A stretch of DNA of 64,000 nt from Planctomycetota bacterium (GTDB taxonomy: Bacteria; Planctomycetota; Planctomycetia; Pirellulales; Pirellulaceae), in NCBI GenBank assembly GCA_016872725.1, contig VGZC01000002.1, positions 62,001-126,000 on the forward strand. Direction: 5' to 3'. The first letter of the stretch is position 1, and the number at the start of each line of letters is the position of its first letter. Shown here in pieces: positions 1 through 9,489 of the stretch. The position numbers and the translations under genes were made by a program. The notes below the pieces were generated by a model that did no database searches, was not told where the DNA came from, and saw only the letters and a program-made list of their open reading frames with translations.

Positions 1-3000
1 ATCCGCATCCGAGCCCGCGAGCTGCTGGCGCAGCGTTATCCGGGACTCCGAGTCGAAATCCGCGCGGCGCGGCGCGAACCGGGAACGGGTATCGAGCTAT
101 CGGGGATCACGATTCGGGAGCCGGGCTCCGAGGGCTACTCGGAGCTCATCGACATCGACCGAGCACTGGTGCGGTGCGACGCGGGCCTTGAGTCGATCGG
201 AACGCGGCCCACGGTTCCCGAGTCGATCCTCATTCAACGTCCCCGCGTACGGATCGCCCGTCGGGCGAATGGGGAATGGAACATCGCCCGGCTCATCGCC
301 GCGTCCGACCGGCCATGGGGTGGTGGCGGCGTGCCCCCGATCACCATCGAAGGCGGCGCGGTCGAGTTCGTCGAACGGGCCTCGTCGTCGTCCGCGCCGA
401 TCGAGCTGCGCGAGGTGAACGTGTCGATCGGCGGTCGGGAAAACGCCGTTCGCCGTGAACAGTCCGCGTCGGCCGAAGTGGTGTGGGAGGGTACCTGCAT
501 CGGCGAGGGGTTTCCCCGCGCGTCGTTCCGCGGCCAATGGAATCCGGAAACGGGCGACTGGGCCCTCGACGGCCGGCTCGACGGACTCCAAGTCGCGCCC
601 GAACTCGCGGCGAGGCTCCCCGAGTCATGGGTCGGCCGGCTCGAGCCCATCGCGGCGCTCCGCGGCCGATCGGACGTCTCGTTCCGCGCGGGTGTCCGGG
701 GCGGCGAATCGAGCTATTCGATTCGAGGCTCGCTGCGCGACGGATGGCTCAGCGACGCCGCGCTCCCCTATGCGCTGACCGATTTGAATGCCGACTTCAC
801 GTTCGACGCCTCGGGCCTTCGGATCGAGAACGCGACGGGCCGTTCCGGCGCCGCCGAATTCGAACTCGACCTGATCCGCGAAGGGTTCGCCGCATCGAGC
901 CCGCTCGTCCTGCGGGCACGCACTCGCCAATTCCCGCTCGACGGTCGATTGCCCCTCTTGTTGACACCCTCGCTCCGAACGCTCTGGGAGCGATTCGCTC
1001 CGTCGGGAACGGCCGACGTGACGCTCGCCCTGACCTTCGACGGCGCGCGATTCCGGAGCGATGCCCGCATCACATGCCGCGACCTCGCGTTCACCTACGA
1101 AAAATTTCCGTACCGCGTACACGGGGCGGCGGGCACGTTCACTTTGAGGCACGGCGAGCTTGCGATCGATTTGCGCATCCCGACCGGGGGAAGGACCACG
1201 TCGCTGCGCGGCATGCTCGCGGTCGTTGGTGAAAAGCCGACCGGGTGGATCGAGATCGAAACGGACGGATCCGTTCCGATGGACGACGAACTGATCGCGG
1301 CCCTGCCCGACCGCACCGAGGATTTCCTTCGCACGTTGCATCCACAAGGCATGCTCGACTTGTTTGGCCGATTCGAACGGGCGGAGGGAGACACGAAATT
1401 CCATCACCGGCTGGAGCTCCGCGTGCACGGCGGCTCGATGCGCTACGACGGGTTCCCATATCCGCTCGACAAGATCGAAGGCCTGATCCATGTCGCCGAC
1501 GACCGGTGTTGGTTCGATGAATTGACGGGCCGCAATGGAAGCGGCCATATCGTCGCGCGAGGCGACTGGGATCCCGGCTCGACCGACAGCCGCCACCTCA
1601 AGCTTGAATTGCGGTGCGCCGACATCCCGCTCGAAGAGTCGCTGCGCGGCGCGCTGCGCGACGACGCGCGCCAGTTCTGGACGCGACTCCAACCACAAGG
1701 CACGGTCGATCATGTCGAAGTGCGTCTTGGATACGACCGCGCGCGGCGCGACCTCGATGTCGAAGTGACCGGACAGAAATGGCCCCCGACCCAGAACATC
1801 GAAGGTCGATCGATCACCATGCGGCCCATCGCGTTCCCCTACAAGCTCGACAACGTGACCGGCTCGTTCCACTATCATGACGGAGTCGTTTCCATGCGGG
1901 ACGTGCGGGCCGAGCATTCGACCGTGCGTCTCAGAAAGCTCGCGGGCCGCTGCGCGTCGCGGCCCGAAGGCGGATGGAACGTCCGGTTCGACGAATTCGA
2001 TGTCGAACATCTGATTCTCGACTCCGACTTCCTCGGCGCGTTTCCCCGTAGGCTCGGCCAAGCGCTCGGTCGGCTGCATTTCCGAGGGACCGTGAACGCG
2101 CGCGGCGCGATGGAATTCTCCGGAACGTCGACCGGGGGCCTCGATGCGGCCGGATGGAACATCGACGTCGATACGGAGGACGGGCAGCTCGACTGCGGCG
2201 CGGTCGTCGAGCATATCCGGGGCGGCGCGCGGCTCGACGGGCGTCTCGAGGAAGGATGGCCCGTTTGCGGCGGTGAAATGCGGATCGATTCGCTGGTCTT
2301 CCGCGGCCTGCACGTGACGCGGATCCGCGGTCCCCTTCGCATCGAACCCGACGGAATCACGCTCGGCGCCTGGGCTCGCGCGGAAACCAATCGAGTCGGC
2401 CTTCCCCGCAGCGTCACGGCGCGGGCCTTGGACGGCGATCTGACCGTCGACGCGCGATTCAGCCTCTCGGGCGATGGCCGATTCGATTTGCTGACGCGTC
2501 TGGCCGACGCCGATTTGGGCGAGGCCGCGGCTTCGACGGCCGTCGCGACGGCCCCTGTCTCCGGCAAACTGTTCGCCGACCTGCGGCTCGCCGGACAAGC
2601 CGGAATCCCCGAATCATGGCGCGGCGCGGGCACCGCAAGACTGCTCGACGCCGACATCTACCAATTGCCGCTCATGGTCGCCATGCTCAAACTGCTCAAC
2701 GTCCGCCCTCCCGACACGACGGCCTTCACGCAGGGAGACACCCAATTTCGCGTCGAGGGCGATCGGGTCCATTTCGATCGCATCGGTTTGCAAGGCGACG
2801 CGATCAGCCTGATCGGCAACGGACGGATGAACCACCTGCAGAGGCAGCTCGATCTCGACTTCTACAGCGTGGTCGGACGCGAGGACGCGCAGCTCCCGCT
2901 CTTCCGACCGCTTTTCAAACAGGCGGCGCGCAGCGTCCTGCTCATCAAGGTCACGGGCCCGCTCAACCAGCCGAACGTGACGCCCCATCCGTTCCCCGAA

Positions 3001-3078
3001 CTGAACGAAACGTTGCAGCAACTCTTCCCGGAAACATCCAAGGACGGAATTCTCGGAGGAGGAGGAGGATCACCATGA
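1..3078 (+). CDS. AsmA-like envelope protein, 5' end missing
   Basis: The frame is open from the first base of the window, so the N-terminus, where a membrane anchor would be expected, is outside. About 1,025 residues are visible. They are rich in alternating hydrophobic and polar beta-strand sequence, typical of the AsmA/TamB/DUF3971 group of long groove-forming proteins linked to lipid transport or outer-membrane assembly. The C-terminal part (window 2640-3000) has an AsmA C-domain look: a LLNVRPP segment, then LDFYSVVGRED and LLIKVTGPLNQPNVTP. The tail is GGGGSP. The stop overlaps the ATG of the next gene by 4 nt (ATGA), so the two are probably translationally coupled. The family assignment is from overall pattern, not from a unique motif, and the substrate cannot be said. 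Confidence 0.75.
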   Translation: MRIRARELLAQRYPGLRVEIRAARREPGTGIELSGITIREPGSEGYSELIDIDRALVRCDAGLESIGTRPTVPESILIQRPRVRIARRANGEWNIARLIAASDRPWGGGGVPPITIEGGAVEFVERASSSSAPIELREVNVSIGGRENAVRREQSASAEVVWEGTCIGEGFPRASFRGQWNPETGDWALDGRLDGLQVAPELAARLPESWVGRLEPIAALRGRSDVSFRAGVRGGESSYSIRGSLRDGWLSDAALPYALTDLNADFTFDASGLRIENATGRSGAAEFELDLIREGFAASSPLVLRARTRQFPLDGRLPLLLTPSLRTLWERFAPSGTADVTLALTFDGARFRSDARITCRDLAFTYEKFPYRVHGAAGTFTLRHGELAIDLRIPTGGRTTSLRGMLAVVGEKPTGWIEIETDGSVPMDDELIAALPDRTEDFLRTLHPQGMLDLFGRFERAEGDTKFHHRLELRVHGGSMRYDGFPYPLDKIEGLIHVADDRCWFDELTGRNGSGHIVARGDWDPGSTDSRHLKLELRCADIPLEESLRGALRDDARQFWTRLQPQGTVDHVEVRLGYDRARRDLDVEVTGQKWPPTQNIEGRSITMRPIAFPYKLDNVTGSFHYHDGVVSMRDVRAEHSTVRLRKLAGRCASRPEGGWNVRFDEFDVEHLILDSDFLGAFPRRLGQALGRLHFRGTVNARGAMEFSGTSTGGLDAAGWNIDVDTEDGQLDCGAVVEHIRGGARLDGRLEEGWPVCGGEMRIDSLVFRGLHVTRIRGPLRIEPDGITLGAWARAETNRVGLPRSVTARALDGDLTVDARFSLSGDGRFDLLTRLADADLGEAAASTAVATAPVSGKLFADLRLAGQAGIPESWRGAGTARLLDADIYQLPLMVAMLKLLNVRPPDTTAFTQGDTQFRVEGDRVHFDRIGLQGDAISLIGNGRMNHLQRQLDLDFYSVVGREDAQLPLFRPLFKQAARSVLLIKVTGPLNQPNVTPHPFPELNETLQQLFPETSKDGILGGGGGSP

Positions 3079-3407
3079 GCGTGGGTCCCACGAACCTGGC
3101 GAGCGGCGTCGCGGCGACGCAGCTCGCGCAGCCTCGGGCATCCGAGGATCGCGGTGCGACCGAAGCCGCGGACGCCGCGCGGCGGCTCGAGTCGAACCGC
3201 AGCGCGGAGCGAGCCGAGGGGATTGGCCAAACCCGGGAGGAATCCGAGACGCACGATCGGGACGCGGACGGACGCCGCCTTTGGGAGAAGGCGGCCGCGA
3301 AACGGTCCGGCTCGGACGAGAGCGCGGCGGCCGAAACGGCGGACCGGCCGGCGGCGAGTCGCGATCCGACGGGCCAACGCGGTCAACAACTCGACCTCAG
3401 CGGATGA
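3075..3407 (+). CDS. Small charged protein of unknown function (110 aa)
   Basis: The ATG overlaps the stop of the AsmA-like gene, and a long purine-rich GGAGGAGGAGG run at 3057-3069 is a strong ribosome-binding site inside the upstream coding end. The protein starts MSVGPTNLASGVAATQLAQ and is otherwise very polar, rich in Arg, Glu, Asp and Ala, with a DRDADGRRLWE motif near residue 70. There is no signal peptide and no membrane segment. It looks soluble and partly disordered. I do not recognise a function. The tight overlap and the excellent SD are the main reasons to call it real. Confidence 0.6.
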   Translation: MSVGPTNLASGVAATQLAQPRASEDRGATEAADAARRLESNRSAERAEGIGQTREESETHDRDADGRRLWEKAAAKRSGSDESAAAETADRPAASRDPTGQRGQQLDLSG

Positions 3408-3482
3408 CCAAGCCAACCATCCCGCCGCCGGCCGCGATGGGACCGCCGGGATGACACAAAGGCACAAAGGCCGATCGCCTTC

Positions 3483-3500
3483 ATCCGGCCTTTGCCGGAT
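3483..3500. terminator. Hairpin upstream of dapF
   Basis: A perfect inverted repeat, ATCCGGC / GCCGGAT (7 bp) with a CTTT loop, lies in the 147-bp gap between the small gene and dapF. No T-run follows, so a rho-independent terminator is uncertain. It could equally be an mRNA processing or stability hairpin. Confidence 0.3.
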
Positions 3501-3554
3501 CGGGCCGCGCGGGTACAAAGGGCGCGTACGCCGTTCCGGGTTCGAGGAGCCGCC

Positions 3555-4391
3555 ATGCGATTCACGAAAATGCACGGTGCGGGCAACGACTATGTGTACG
3601 TCGATTGCCTCGAACACGATCCGCCCCGCCAAGCGGCGGAACTCGCCGTCCGCATGTCCGATCGGCGCATGGGTATTGGAGCGGACGGATTGATCCTGAT
3701 CCTCGCGTCCGACCGGGCCGATGCCCGCATGCGGATGTTCAATGCCGACGGATCGGAAGCGGAGATGTGCGGCAACGGCATCCGGTGCGTGGCGAAATAT
3801 GTTTACGACCACGGGTACGCGCGGAAACCCAGCCTGGCAATCGAAACCGGCGCGGGAGTTCTGAATCTGGACCTCGAAATCGACGAGGGACGGGTCCGAC
3901 GCGCGAGGGTCGACATGGGCGAACCGATCCTGGACGCGGCCCGAATCCCGACTCGGCTCGCCGGCTCGCCGGTCGTCGATCGCCCGCTCGACATCGACGG
4001 CGAGACGTTCACGGTCACGTGCGTTTCGATGGGGAATCCGCACTGCGTGATCTTCGTGCCCGAAGCGGTCGATCGATTGGTGCTCGGTGTCGGCCCGAAG
4101 ATCGAACGCGATCCGCGATTTCCCGCGAGAACGAATGTCGAGTTCATCGAGGTGATCAGTCCGACCGAGGTGCGGCAGCGGACGTGGGAACGCGGTTCGG
4201 GAGAAACCTGGGCGTGCGGAACGGGGGCGAGCGCCGTATGCGTCGCGGGCGTGCTCTCCGGGCGCACCGAACGGCGCATCGTGAATCACCTGCGCGGCGG
4301 CGACCTCGAACTCGAATGGAATCCCACAACCAACCGGGTCTTCATGACGGGCCCGGCCGTCGAGGTCTTTTCGGGGGAATGGCCCGATTGA
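3555..4391 (+). CDS. dapF: Diaminopimelate epimerase
   Basis: DapF interconverts LL- and meso-diaminopimelate, the last step before lysine and peptidoglycan cross-link precursors. The protein begins [17 protein letters not shown], the family's usual N-terminus. It carries both catalytic cysteine motifs: MCGNGIRC (Cys about 72) and WACGTGASA (Cys about 220). The length of 278 aa is normal. An upstream in-frame extension to 3492 exists, but the start at 3555 fits the family and follows a GAGGAG site at 3544-3549. It lies downstream of the AsmA-like pair and upstream of the acyltransferase on the same strand. Confidence 0.96.
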   Translation: MRFTKMHGAGNDYVYVDCLEHDPPRQAAELAVRMSDRRMGIGADGLILILASDRADARMRMFNADGSEAEMCGNGIRCVAKYVYDHGYARKPSLAIETGAGVLNLDLEIDEGRVRRARVDMGEPILDAARIPTRLAGSPVVDRPLDIDGETFTVTCVSMGNPHCVIFVPEAVDRLVLGVGPKIERDPRFPARTNVEFIEVISPTEVRQRTWERGSGETWACGTGASAVCVAGVLSGRTERRIVNHLRGGDLELEWNPTTNRVFMTGPAVEVFSGEWPD

Positions 4392-4473
4392 GGGCGCGAA
4401 CGGACCGCCGTGGGGTCCGACGCGCGTACGTGTGCGAAACCTGACCGTTGAGCGGCAAGGAGGCAATCAAGCC

Positions 4474-5241
4474 ATGCGGATCGCGGGAGGCGACAAGGCG
4501 GGTGGAATCCTGATCGCGGCGCTCACGGAGCGTTGGATGAGTTCGCTGGATTACCGGGGCGCGTTCTTCGATCGGACGGTGGACCCGGCGGACGCGGCCT
4601 TTCAAGGCCCCGCCATCTTCCTCTTCTGGCACGAGTACATTCCGATCCTGTTTTACCTGAGGGGATACTGCGATATCACGATGCTGTTGAGCCGCCACCA
4701 CGACGCCGAATGGCTGGCGATGGCCGCGCGCCATATGGGATTCGAGACGGTTCGCGGATCGACGACTCGGGGCGGAGCGACCGCCCTCATGCAATTGATG
4801 GAGCGGGGTCGCGTGATGAACCTGGCCCTCACTCCCGATGGACCGCTTGGACCGCGCCGGCATTTGGCCATGGGAGCCGTGTACCTCGCGTCGCGCATCC
4901 AGATCCCACTCGTTCCCATCGGCCTCGGATACGATCGTCCCTATCGCCTGTCGACGTGGGACCGATTCGCCGTGCCGAGGCCCTGGAGCCGAACTCGGGG
5001 CATCGTGGCGCCTCGCATCCGAGTGCCCGAGGGCCTGGACCGCGCCGGACTGGAAGTATACCGCGGTTATGTCGAACGGGTCTTGAACCAAGTCACCGAT
5101 CATGCGGAACGATGGGCCGCTTCGGGGCGGCGGCATCACGGCGAATGCGTCATCCGCCGACAAGGTTCCGCGCGGCGCGGCATCACGGCCGTTCATTCCG
5201 GGCCCCGATGGGCCGACGAGGGACTACCCGACGCGGCGTGA
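4474..5241 (+). CDS. DUF374 lysophospholipid acyltransferase-family protein
   Basis: A 255-aa LPLAT-superfamily protein of the DUF374 type, likely acting on lipid substrates at the membrane. Visible motifs are FLFWHEY near residue 50, SRHHDAEWLA near residue 75 (the DUF374 version of the acyltransferase His-Asp motif), GFETVRGSTTRGG, and LTPDGPLGPRR near residue 121, which matches the family's substrate-binding TPDGP motif. The start at 4474 is preceded by AAGGAGG at 4458-4463, better than the in-frame GTG at 4432. The C-terminal 30 residues are arginine-rich and overlap the space before xseA. The substrate (lipid A-like or phospholipid) is not shown by sequence. Confidence 0.85.
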   Translation: MRIAGGDKAGGILIAALTERWMSSLDYRGAFFDRTVDPADAAFQGPAIFLFWHEYIPILFYLRGYCDITMLLSRHHDAEWLAMAARHMGFETVRGSTTRGGATALMQLMERGRVMNLALTPDGPLGPRRHLAMGAVYLASRIQIPLVPIGLGYDRPYRLSTWDRFAVPRPWSRTRGIVAPRIRVPEGLDRAGLEVYRGYVERVLNQVTDHAERWAASGRRHHGECVIRRQGSARRGITAVHSGPRWADEGLPDAA

Positions 5242-5341
5242 CGCGGTTTCCCCTTCGATCGCGCTCGGCGACCCCGGTCCGCGATCGATGCGGACGGCTG
5301 AACGGCCCGACCATTCAATAACTCCGCGACGGGATTCGCCG

Positions 5342-6628
5342 ATGACCACGCGACGCGATTCCGCGGCCGAATCACCAACGGGCCGCGATCCGACCGGAAA
5401 ACCGGACATCTTGAGCGTGAGCCGACTCACCGCGCTCATCAAGTCGACGCTCGAGTCGGCGTTTCCGCTGGTCTGGGTTGGAGGCGAATTGTCGGACGTG
5501 GCGCGGCCCCAATCAGGGCACCTCTATTTCACGTTGAAGGATGCCCATGCCCAGGTCCGCGGCGTGATGTGGCGATCCACGGCCGCGGCGCTCCGGTTCC
5601 GTCCGTCCGACGGCCAGGAAGTCGTTTGCCTCGCTTCGGTCGACGTCTATCCGCCCCGCGGAACGTATCAGATCGTCGTGCGCCGCATGGAGCCGCTCGG
5701 AGTCGGCGCCCTGCAGCTCGCCCTCGATCAACTGCGGGCCAAGCTGTCCGCCGAGGGCCTTTTTGAGGCGGCCCACAAGAAACGCCTTCCCCGGTTCCCG
5801 CGCGTGATCGGCCTGATCACGAGCCCCACGGGCGCGGCCGTACGCGACTTCCTCGAGATCCTCCGACGGCGGTGGTCGGGCGCGCGGGTCCTGCTTTTCC
5901 CCGTGCGGGTGCAGGGGGAAGGCGCGTCGGCCGAGGTGGTCCGCGCGATCCGCGACGCCCATCGGCTCCGCGAGCGTCCCGACGTGCTGGTCGTCACGCG
6001 CGGAGGCGGCGGTCTCGAGGATCTGTGGACATTCAACGAAGAACCCGTGGTGAGGGCGATCCACGCCGCGGAGATTCCGGTGGTCTCGGCGATCGGCCAC
6101 GAGATCGACGTCACGCTGTCCGATTTGGCGGCCGACCTGCGCGCGCTGACGCCGAGCGAGGCGGCCGAACGCGTCGTCCCTTCGCGCGAGGACCTGATGC
6201 GCGACGTCGACCAATTCCAACGCCGCGCCCGGTCGGCCATCCTGCGTCGGCTGCGCGAACTTCGAGGACGCCTCGATGGCCTCGCGCGGCGGCCTGTCCT
6301 CGCCAGGCCGTTCGATCCCGTCCTCGCCCGATCGCGGTTCGTCGACGATCTGCTGGCTCGCGCCGGACGGAGCGTCCGGCGACGGGTCGCCCAGCACCGC
6401 GCGTCACTCGCCCAACACGCGGCCCATCTCGAATCACTGAGCCCGCTCGCCGTGCTGCGCCGAGGTTATTCGATCACGCGCGACGCGGAAGGCCGGCCGA
6501 TCCGATCGGTCGGTGACGCCGGGCCCGGTTCGGCCCTCGAAACGCTCGTTCCCGACGGATCGATCTGGAGCCGAGTCGAGCGCGGGGAGTCTCGCGGAGA
6601 GACGCCGACGCGCGACGGGAACACGTGA
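5342..6628 (+). CDS. xseA: Exodeoxyribonuclease VII large subunit
   Basis: The large subunit of ExoVII degrades single-stranded DNA into oligonucleotides together with XseB. After a 20-residue polar leader come an N-terminal OB-fold (LSVSRLTALIKSTLE to about residue 115, with GELSD and GHLYFTLKD), then the conserved catalytic region with GLITSPTGAAVRD, VVTRGGGGLEDLW and IGHEIDVTLSD LAADLRA, then a coiled-coil arm, and the C-terminal LRRGYSI motif. The length of 428 aa is normal. The frame is open 240 nt further upstream, but the family's N-terminus sits at the chosen ATG. The partner xseB lies 1.3 kb downstream, separated by a broken peptidase gene. Confidence 0.96.
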   Translation: MTTRRDSAAESPTGRDPTGKPDILSVSRLTALIKSTLESAFPLVWVGGELSDVARPQSGHLYFTLKDAHAQVRGVMWRSTAAALRFRPSDGQEVVCLASVDVYPPRGTYQIVVRRMEPLGVGALQLALDQLRAKLSAEGLFEAAHKKRLPRFPRVIGLITSPTGAAVRDFLEILRRRWSGARVLLFPVRVQGEGASAEVVRAIRDAHRLRERPDVLVVTRGGGGLEDLWTFNEEPVVRAIHAAEIPVVSAIGHEIDVTLSDLAADLRALTPSEAAERVVPSREDLMRDVDQFQRRARSAILRRLRELRGRLDGLARRPVLARPFDPVLARSRFVDDLLARAGRSVRRRVAQHRASLAQHAAHLESLSPLAVLRRGYSITRDAEGRPIRSVGDAGPGSALETLVPDGSIWSRVERGESRGETPTRDGNT

Positions 6629-6683
6629 GCTGACGGGGGCAAGGCGGGGGACCGGATGGACGGCCGTTGTGTTATACTCGCGA

Positions 6684-7898
6684 ATGATGAACAAGCTGAG
6701 TTGGATTCTGTTTGGCCTGTGCAGTTGTCTTTCCGGGCCGGTCGAGGGCCGGAAGCCGGGCGTGCGGGCGGCTTCGGCCAAGCCGGGTGCGCAGCGCCTG
6801 TTGGTGATTGCGCCCGGGCGTTTCCGGGCCGCCTTGGACGAATTTGTCCGTTCAAGAGCGGCCTCTTGCCCACGGAGCTTGTGACACTGGAACAGATCCT
6901 CGGTTCATCCCAGGGCGTCGATGACCCCGAGCGCGTGAAACGGTTTCTTCTTGACCGCCGGCGGAATGGGGAAATCGGATATGTCCTGCTCGTGGACGAT
7001 GTGGACGTGTTCCCGGTTCGCTACATGGTCCTGGACCGAATCACTCCGCATGCCTTCGATTACGCGTTCTATCCGTGCGATCTTTGCTACAGTGATCTCG
7101 CGCGGGCGGACGGCCAATTCGATGATTGGAACGGCTGCAAGGAGTCTTCTTATGCCGGCTATTTTGGGGAAGTGCGCGGCGAAAAGAACAATAACGACCC
7201 GATCAATTTCGATGCGGTCGACTACCGCCCCGACATCGCCGTGGGACGCTGGCCGGTGTGTAACGAAGAGGAAGTGGGGCGAGTGGCGGGAAAGACGATT
7301 GCTGCGGATCCTGAATGAGGGAACCGGATTGGTCATACATGCCGGACATGGGAATGACGGGGCTTGGGAGCAGTGCTTCTCGATCGATAGCCTGTCAAGG
7401 CTCGCGAACGCCGATCGATTGCCGGTGATGATCTCCGCGGGGTGTTCCACGGCCATCTGCGGATCGCTCGGACCCTATCAAGCGTATTTGGACATCTACG
7501 GCATCGAGCACGAGGGGACCGATCACGGCGAGGTTTTTCAGGCTCCTCCTCCTCCTCCCCCCGCCGCGTATCAGACCGGCCGATTCAATCCGACGGGTCT
7601 TGGCGAACAGCTGCTGCGGCGCGGATCGCAAGAGGCCGTCGCCTATATCGGATGCAATACGGGAAGTCAGCCCTGCGGACTGACTCTGGTCGATGGTTTC
7701 GCCAAGGCATTGGCGGCGGACCCCACGGTCCGTCTCGGTGATGCCTGGGCAAGCGCCGTGGCTTACTACTACGCGCACGAACAGCTCGACACGCTGGTTC
7801 CCACCGACAGTTGGTATCCGGCCAGCGTCTACTTCCAAGGGATGAAGTTCATGCTGTTTGGTGATCCGTCGCCGCCGTTGCGTGCCGCGCCGAAATAG
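6684..7898 (+). pseudogene. Broken C25 (gingipain-like) cysteine peptidase
   Basis: Three consecutive segments in two frames make one peptidase. Segment 1 (6684 to about 6850) starts MMNKLSWILFGLCSCLSG, a signal peptide, and runs to ALDEFVR. Segment 2 (about 6851-7290, another frame) continues FKSGLLPTELVTLEQIL to DYRPDIAVGRWPV. Segment 3 (about 7295-7898, back in the first frame) carries GTGLVIHAGHG with the catalytic His and VMISAGCSTA with the catalytic Cys, and ends FMLFGDPSPPLR. The first break is explained by one lost T at about 6851 (cgt-ttc read as cgttc). The second, near 7290-7305, also seems to lack the residues normally found between the two motifs, so it looks like a deletion. 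Codon use is more A+T-rich than in its neighbours. A TATACT box lies at 6673-6678. Confidence 0.8.
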
Positions 7899-7959
7899 CC
7901 AGTGCGAACCATGCAAGCGCAGGCATTGTCTCAAATCGCCCCTCAGGTACCCGCTTCCG

Positions 7960-8466
7960 ATGGCCAAACGAAATACGCCCTCCGAGCAAAGATCGTCCAC
8001 CGAGCAGGGCGCCGGCGACTCGGCCGAGTCCGCCAAGACGTCCGAGTCGTTCGAAACGGCGCTCGCGAAACTCGAACAGTCCGTCAACGCGCTCGAATCG
8101 GGCGAACTCGGCTTGTCCGAGGCCCTCGATGCGTTCGAACGGGGGATCGGCCACTTGAAGACCTGCTATCGACAGCTCGATGAGGCCGAACGGCGTGTCG
8201 AGCGGTTGACCGGAATCGACGCCGACGGAAACCCGGTAACCGAACCGTTCGACGACGAGGAAATGACCCTCGATCAGAAGCACGCGGCCCGGGCTCGGCG
8301 CCGCTCGCACGAAGGCCCTTCCCGGACCGTGGCGTCCGACGGACAATCACCGCCGGGTCCGCGTTCCCGAGTCGGACGGCGGTCCGAAATGGAACCCGAG
8401 GATGCCGGCGGAATGGGCGCCGCGGGCGGCCCGGATGACGTGGACGAGTCCGACTGCCTGTTCTAA
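7960..8466 (+). CDS. xseB: Exodeoxyribonuclease VII small subunit, long form
   Basis: XseB binds the arm of XseA. The family domain is residues 29-85: SFETALAKLEQSVNALESGELGLSE then ALDAFERGIGHLKTCYRQLDEAE, the canonical two-helix hairpin. The protein is 168 aa, about twice the usual 70-90. The extra 80 C-terminal residues are polar, Arg/Pro/Gly-rich and end in an acidic DDVDESDCLF tail, so they are probably disordered. The gene starts an xseB-ispA-dxs run, the same order as in E. coli. The start at 7960 precedes MAKRNTPSEQ. An in-frame ATG at 7858 lies inside the peptidase relic and is not likely. Confidence 0.93.
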   Translation: MAKRNTPSEQRSSTEQGAGDSAESAKTSESFETALAKLEQSVNALESGELGLSEALDAFERGIGHLKTCYRQLDEAERRVERLTGIDADGNPVTEPFDDEEMTLDQKHAARARRRSHEGPSRTVASDGQSPPGPRSRVGRRSEMEPEDAGGMGAAGGPDDVDESDCLF

Positions 8467-8547
8467 GATGGGGTCATGGTTGGTTAAGCGGTGGTGAGGG
8501 GCGGGTTTAGGTCGGAACCGCACCCATCAGGGGATCGGACCGGAAAA

Positions 8548-9486
8548 ATGGCGTCGTCGTCGGCCGCGGCATCCGCGGGTTTCTTGGATGCACTGGATTT
8601 CTTGGAACGCGCCGCGCCGATGCGGACGCGGATTGAAGCGGCCCTCGAAGTCTATTCGAGGTACGACGCGGATTGCCCGATCGTGCTTCGCGACGCGATC
8701 CGCCACAGCCTGCTCGCGCCCGCGAAGCGGCTGCGCCCGATGCTCGTGTTGATGGCCGCCGAGTCGTGCGGAGGGGGCCCGTCGGCGATGGCCGCCGCGT
8801 GCGCGGTCGAGATGGTCCACACCTATTCGCTGATCCACGACGATCTGCCGGCCATGGATGATGATGAATTGCGGCGCGGCATTCCGACCTGCCACGTGAA
8901 ATACGGCGAAGCGACGGCGATCCTCGCCGGCGACGCCTTGCTGACGCAGGCGTTCGAATTGCTGGCGACCGAGGTCCGACCGCTCGAAGTGGCGGCGAGG
9001 TGCTGCGCCGAACTGGGCCGCGCGGCGGGTGCGAGCCGATTGGTCGGCGGACAAAGCGACGACCTCGCGGCCGAATCGCGCGGCGGATCGGAATCGCCCG
9101 AGGAATCGCTTGCCCGACTCGAAGCGATCCATCGTCGCAAGACCGGCGCGCTGTTCGTCGCCTCGTTGCGGCTCGGCGCGCTGGTCGCCGACGCGCCCGA
9201 ACCGTTCGACGCGGCGCTCGCCGCCTACGGTCGAGCGCTCGGACTCGCGTTCCAGATCGCCGATGATCTGCTCGACCACGAAGGCAACGCGGCCGCCTTG
9301 GGAAAACGCGCGCGGAAGGACGGGGACCGCGGCAAGCTGACGTTCCCCGCGCTGCTCGGCGTCGAATCGAGTCGACGGCGGGCGGCCGCGCTGATCGACG
9401 AGGCGGTCGGATCGATCGAGTCGCTTGGGCCGCAAGCCGTATCGCTGCGCGCGCTCGCCCGCTATGTGCTCGACAGGACCCATTGA
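8548..9486 (+). CDS. ispA: Polyprenyl (farnesyl/geranylgeranyl) diphosphate synthase
   Basis: Short-chain trans-prenyltransferase that condenses isopentenyl diphosphate with allylic diphosphates. The first Asp-rich motif DDLPAMDDDELRRG lies at about residue 98 with the two-residue insertion typical of bacterial FPP/GGPP synthases. The second, DDLLD, is at about 240. The substrate motifs AKRLRPML and GGQSDDL are also present. The length of 312 aa is usual. The ATG at 8548 is chosen; a GTG at 8491 is in frame but would add a Gly/Arg leader. It ends 3 nt before dxs, so the two are co-transcribed. Product chain length is not predictable with confidence. Confidence 0.93.
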   Translation: MASSSAAASAGFLDALDFLERAAPMRTRIEAALEVYSRYDADCPIVLRDAIRHSLLAPAKRLRPMLVLMAAESCGGGPSAMAAACAVEMVHTYSLIHDDLPAMDDDELRRGIPTCHVKYGEATAILAGDALLTQAFELLATEVRPLEVAARCCAELGRAAGASRLVGGQSDDLAAESRGGSESPEESLARLEAIHRRKTGALFVASLRLGALVADAPEPFDAALAAYGRALGLAFQIADDLLDHEGNAAALGKRARKDGDRGKLTFPALLGVESSRRRAAALIDEAVGSIESLGPQAVSLRALARYVLDRTH

Positions 9487-9489
9487 CCC

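Noticed and set aside
3404-3454. 16-codon ORF overlapping the stop of the small gene
   Set aside because: Its ATGA overlap is attractive, but the peptide ([16 protein letters not shown]) is too short to support.
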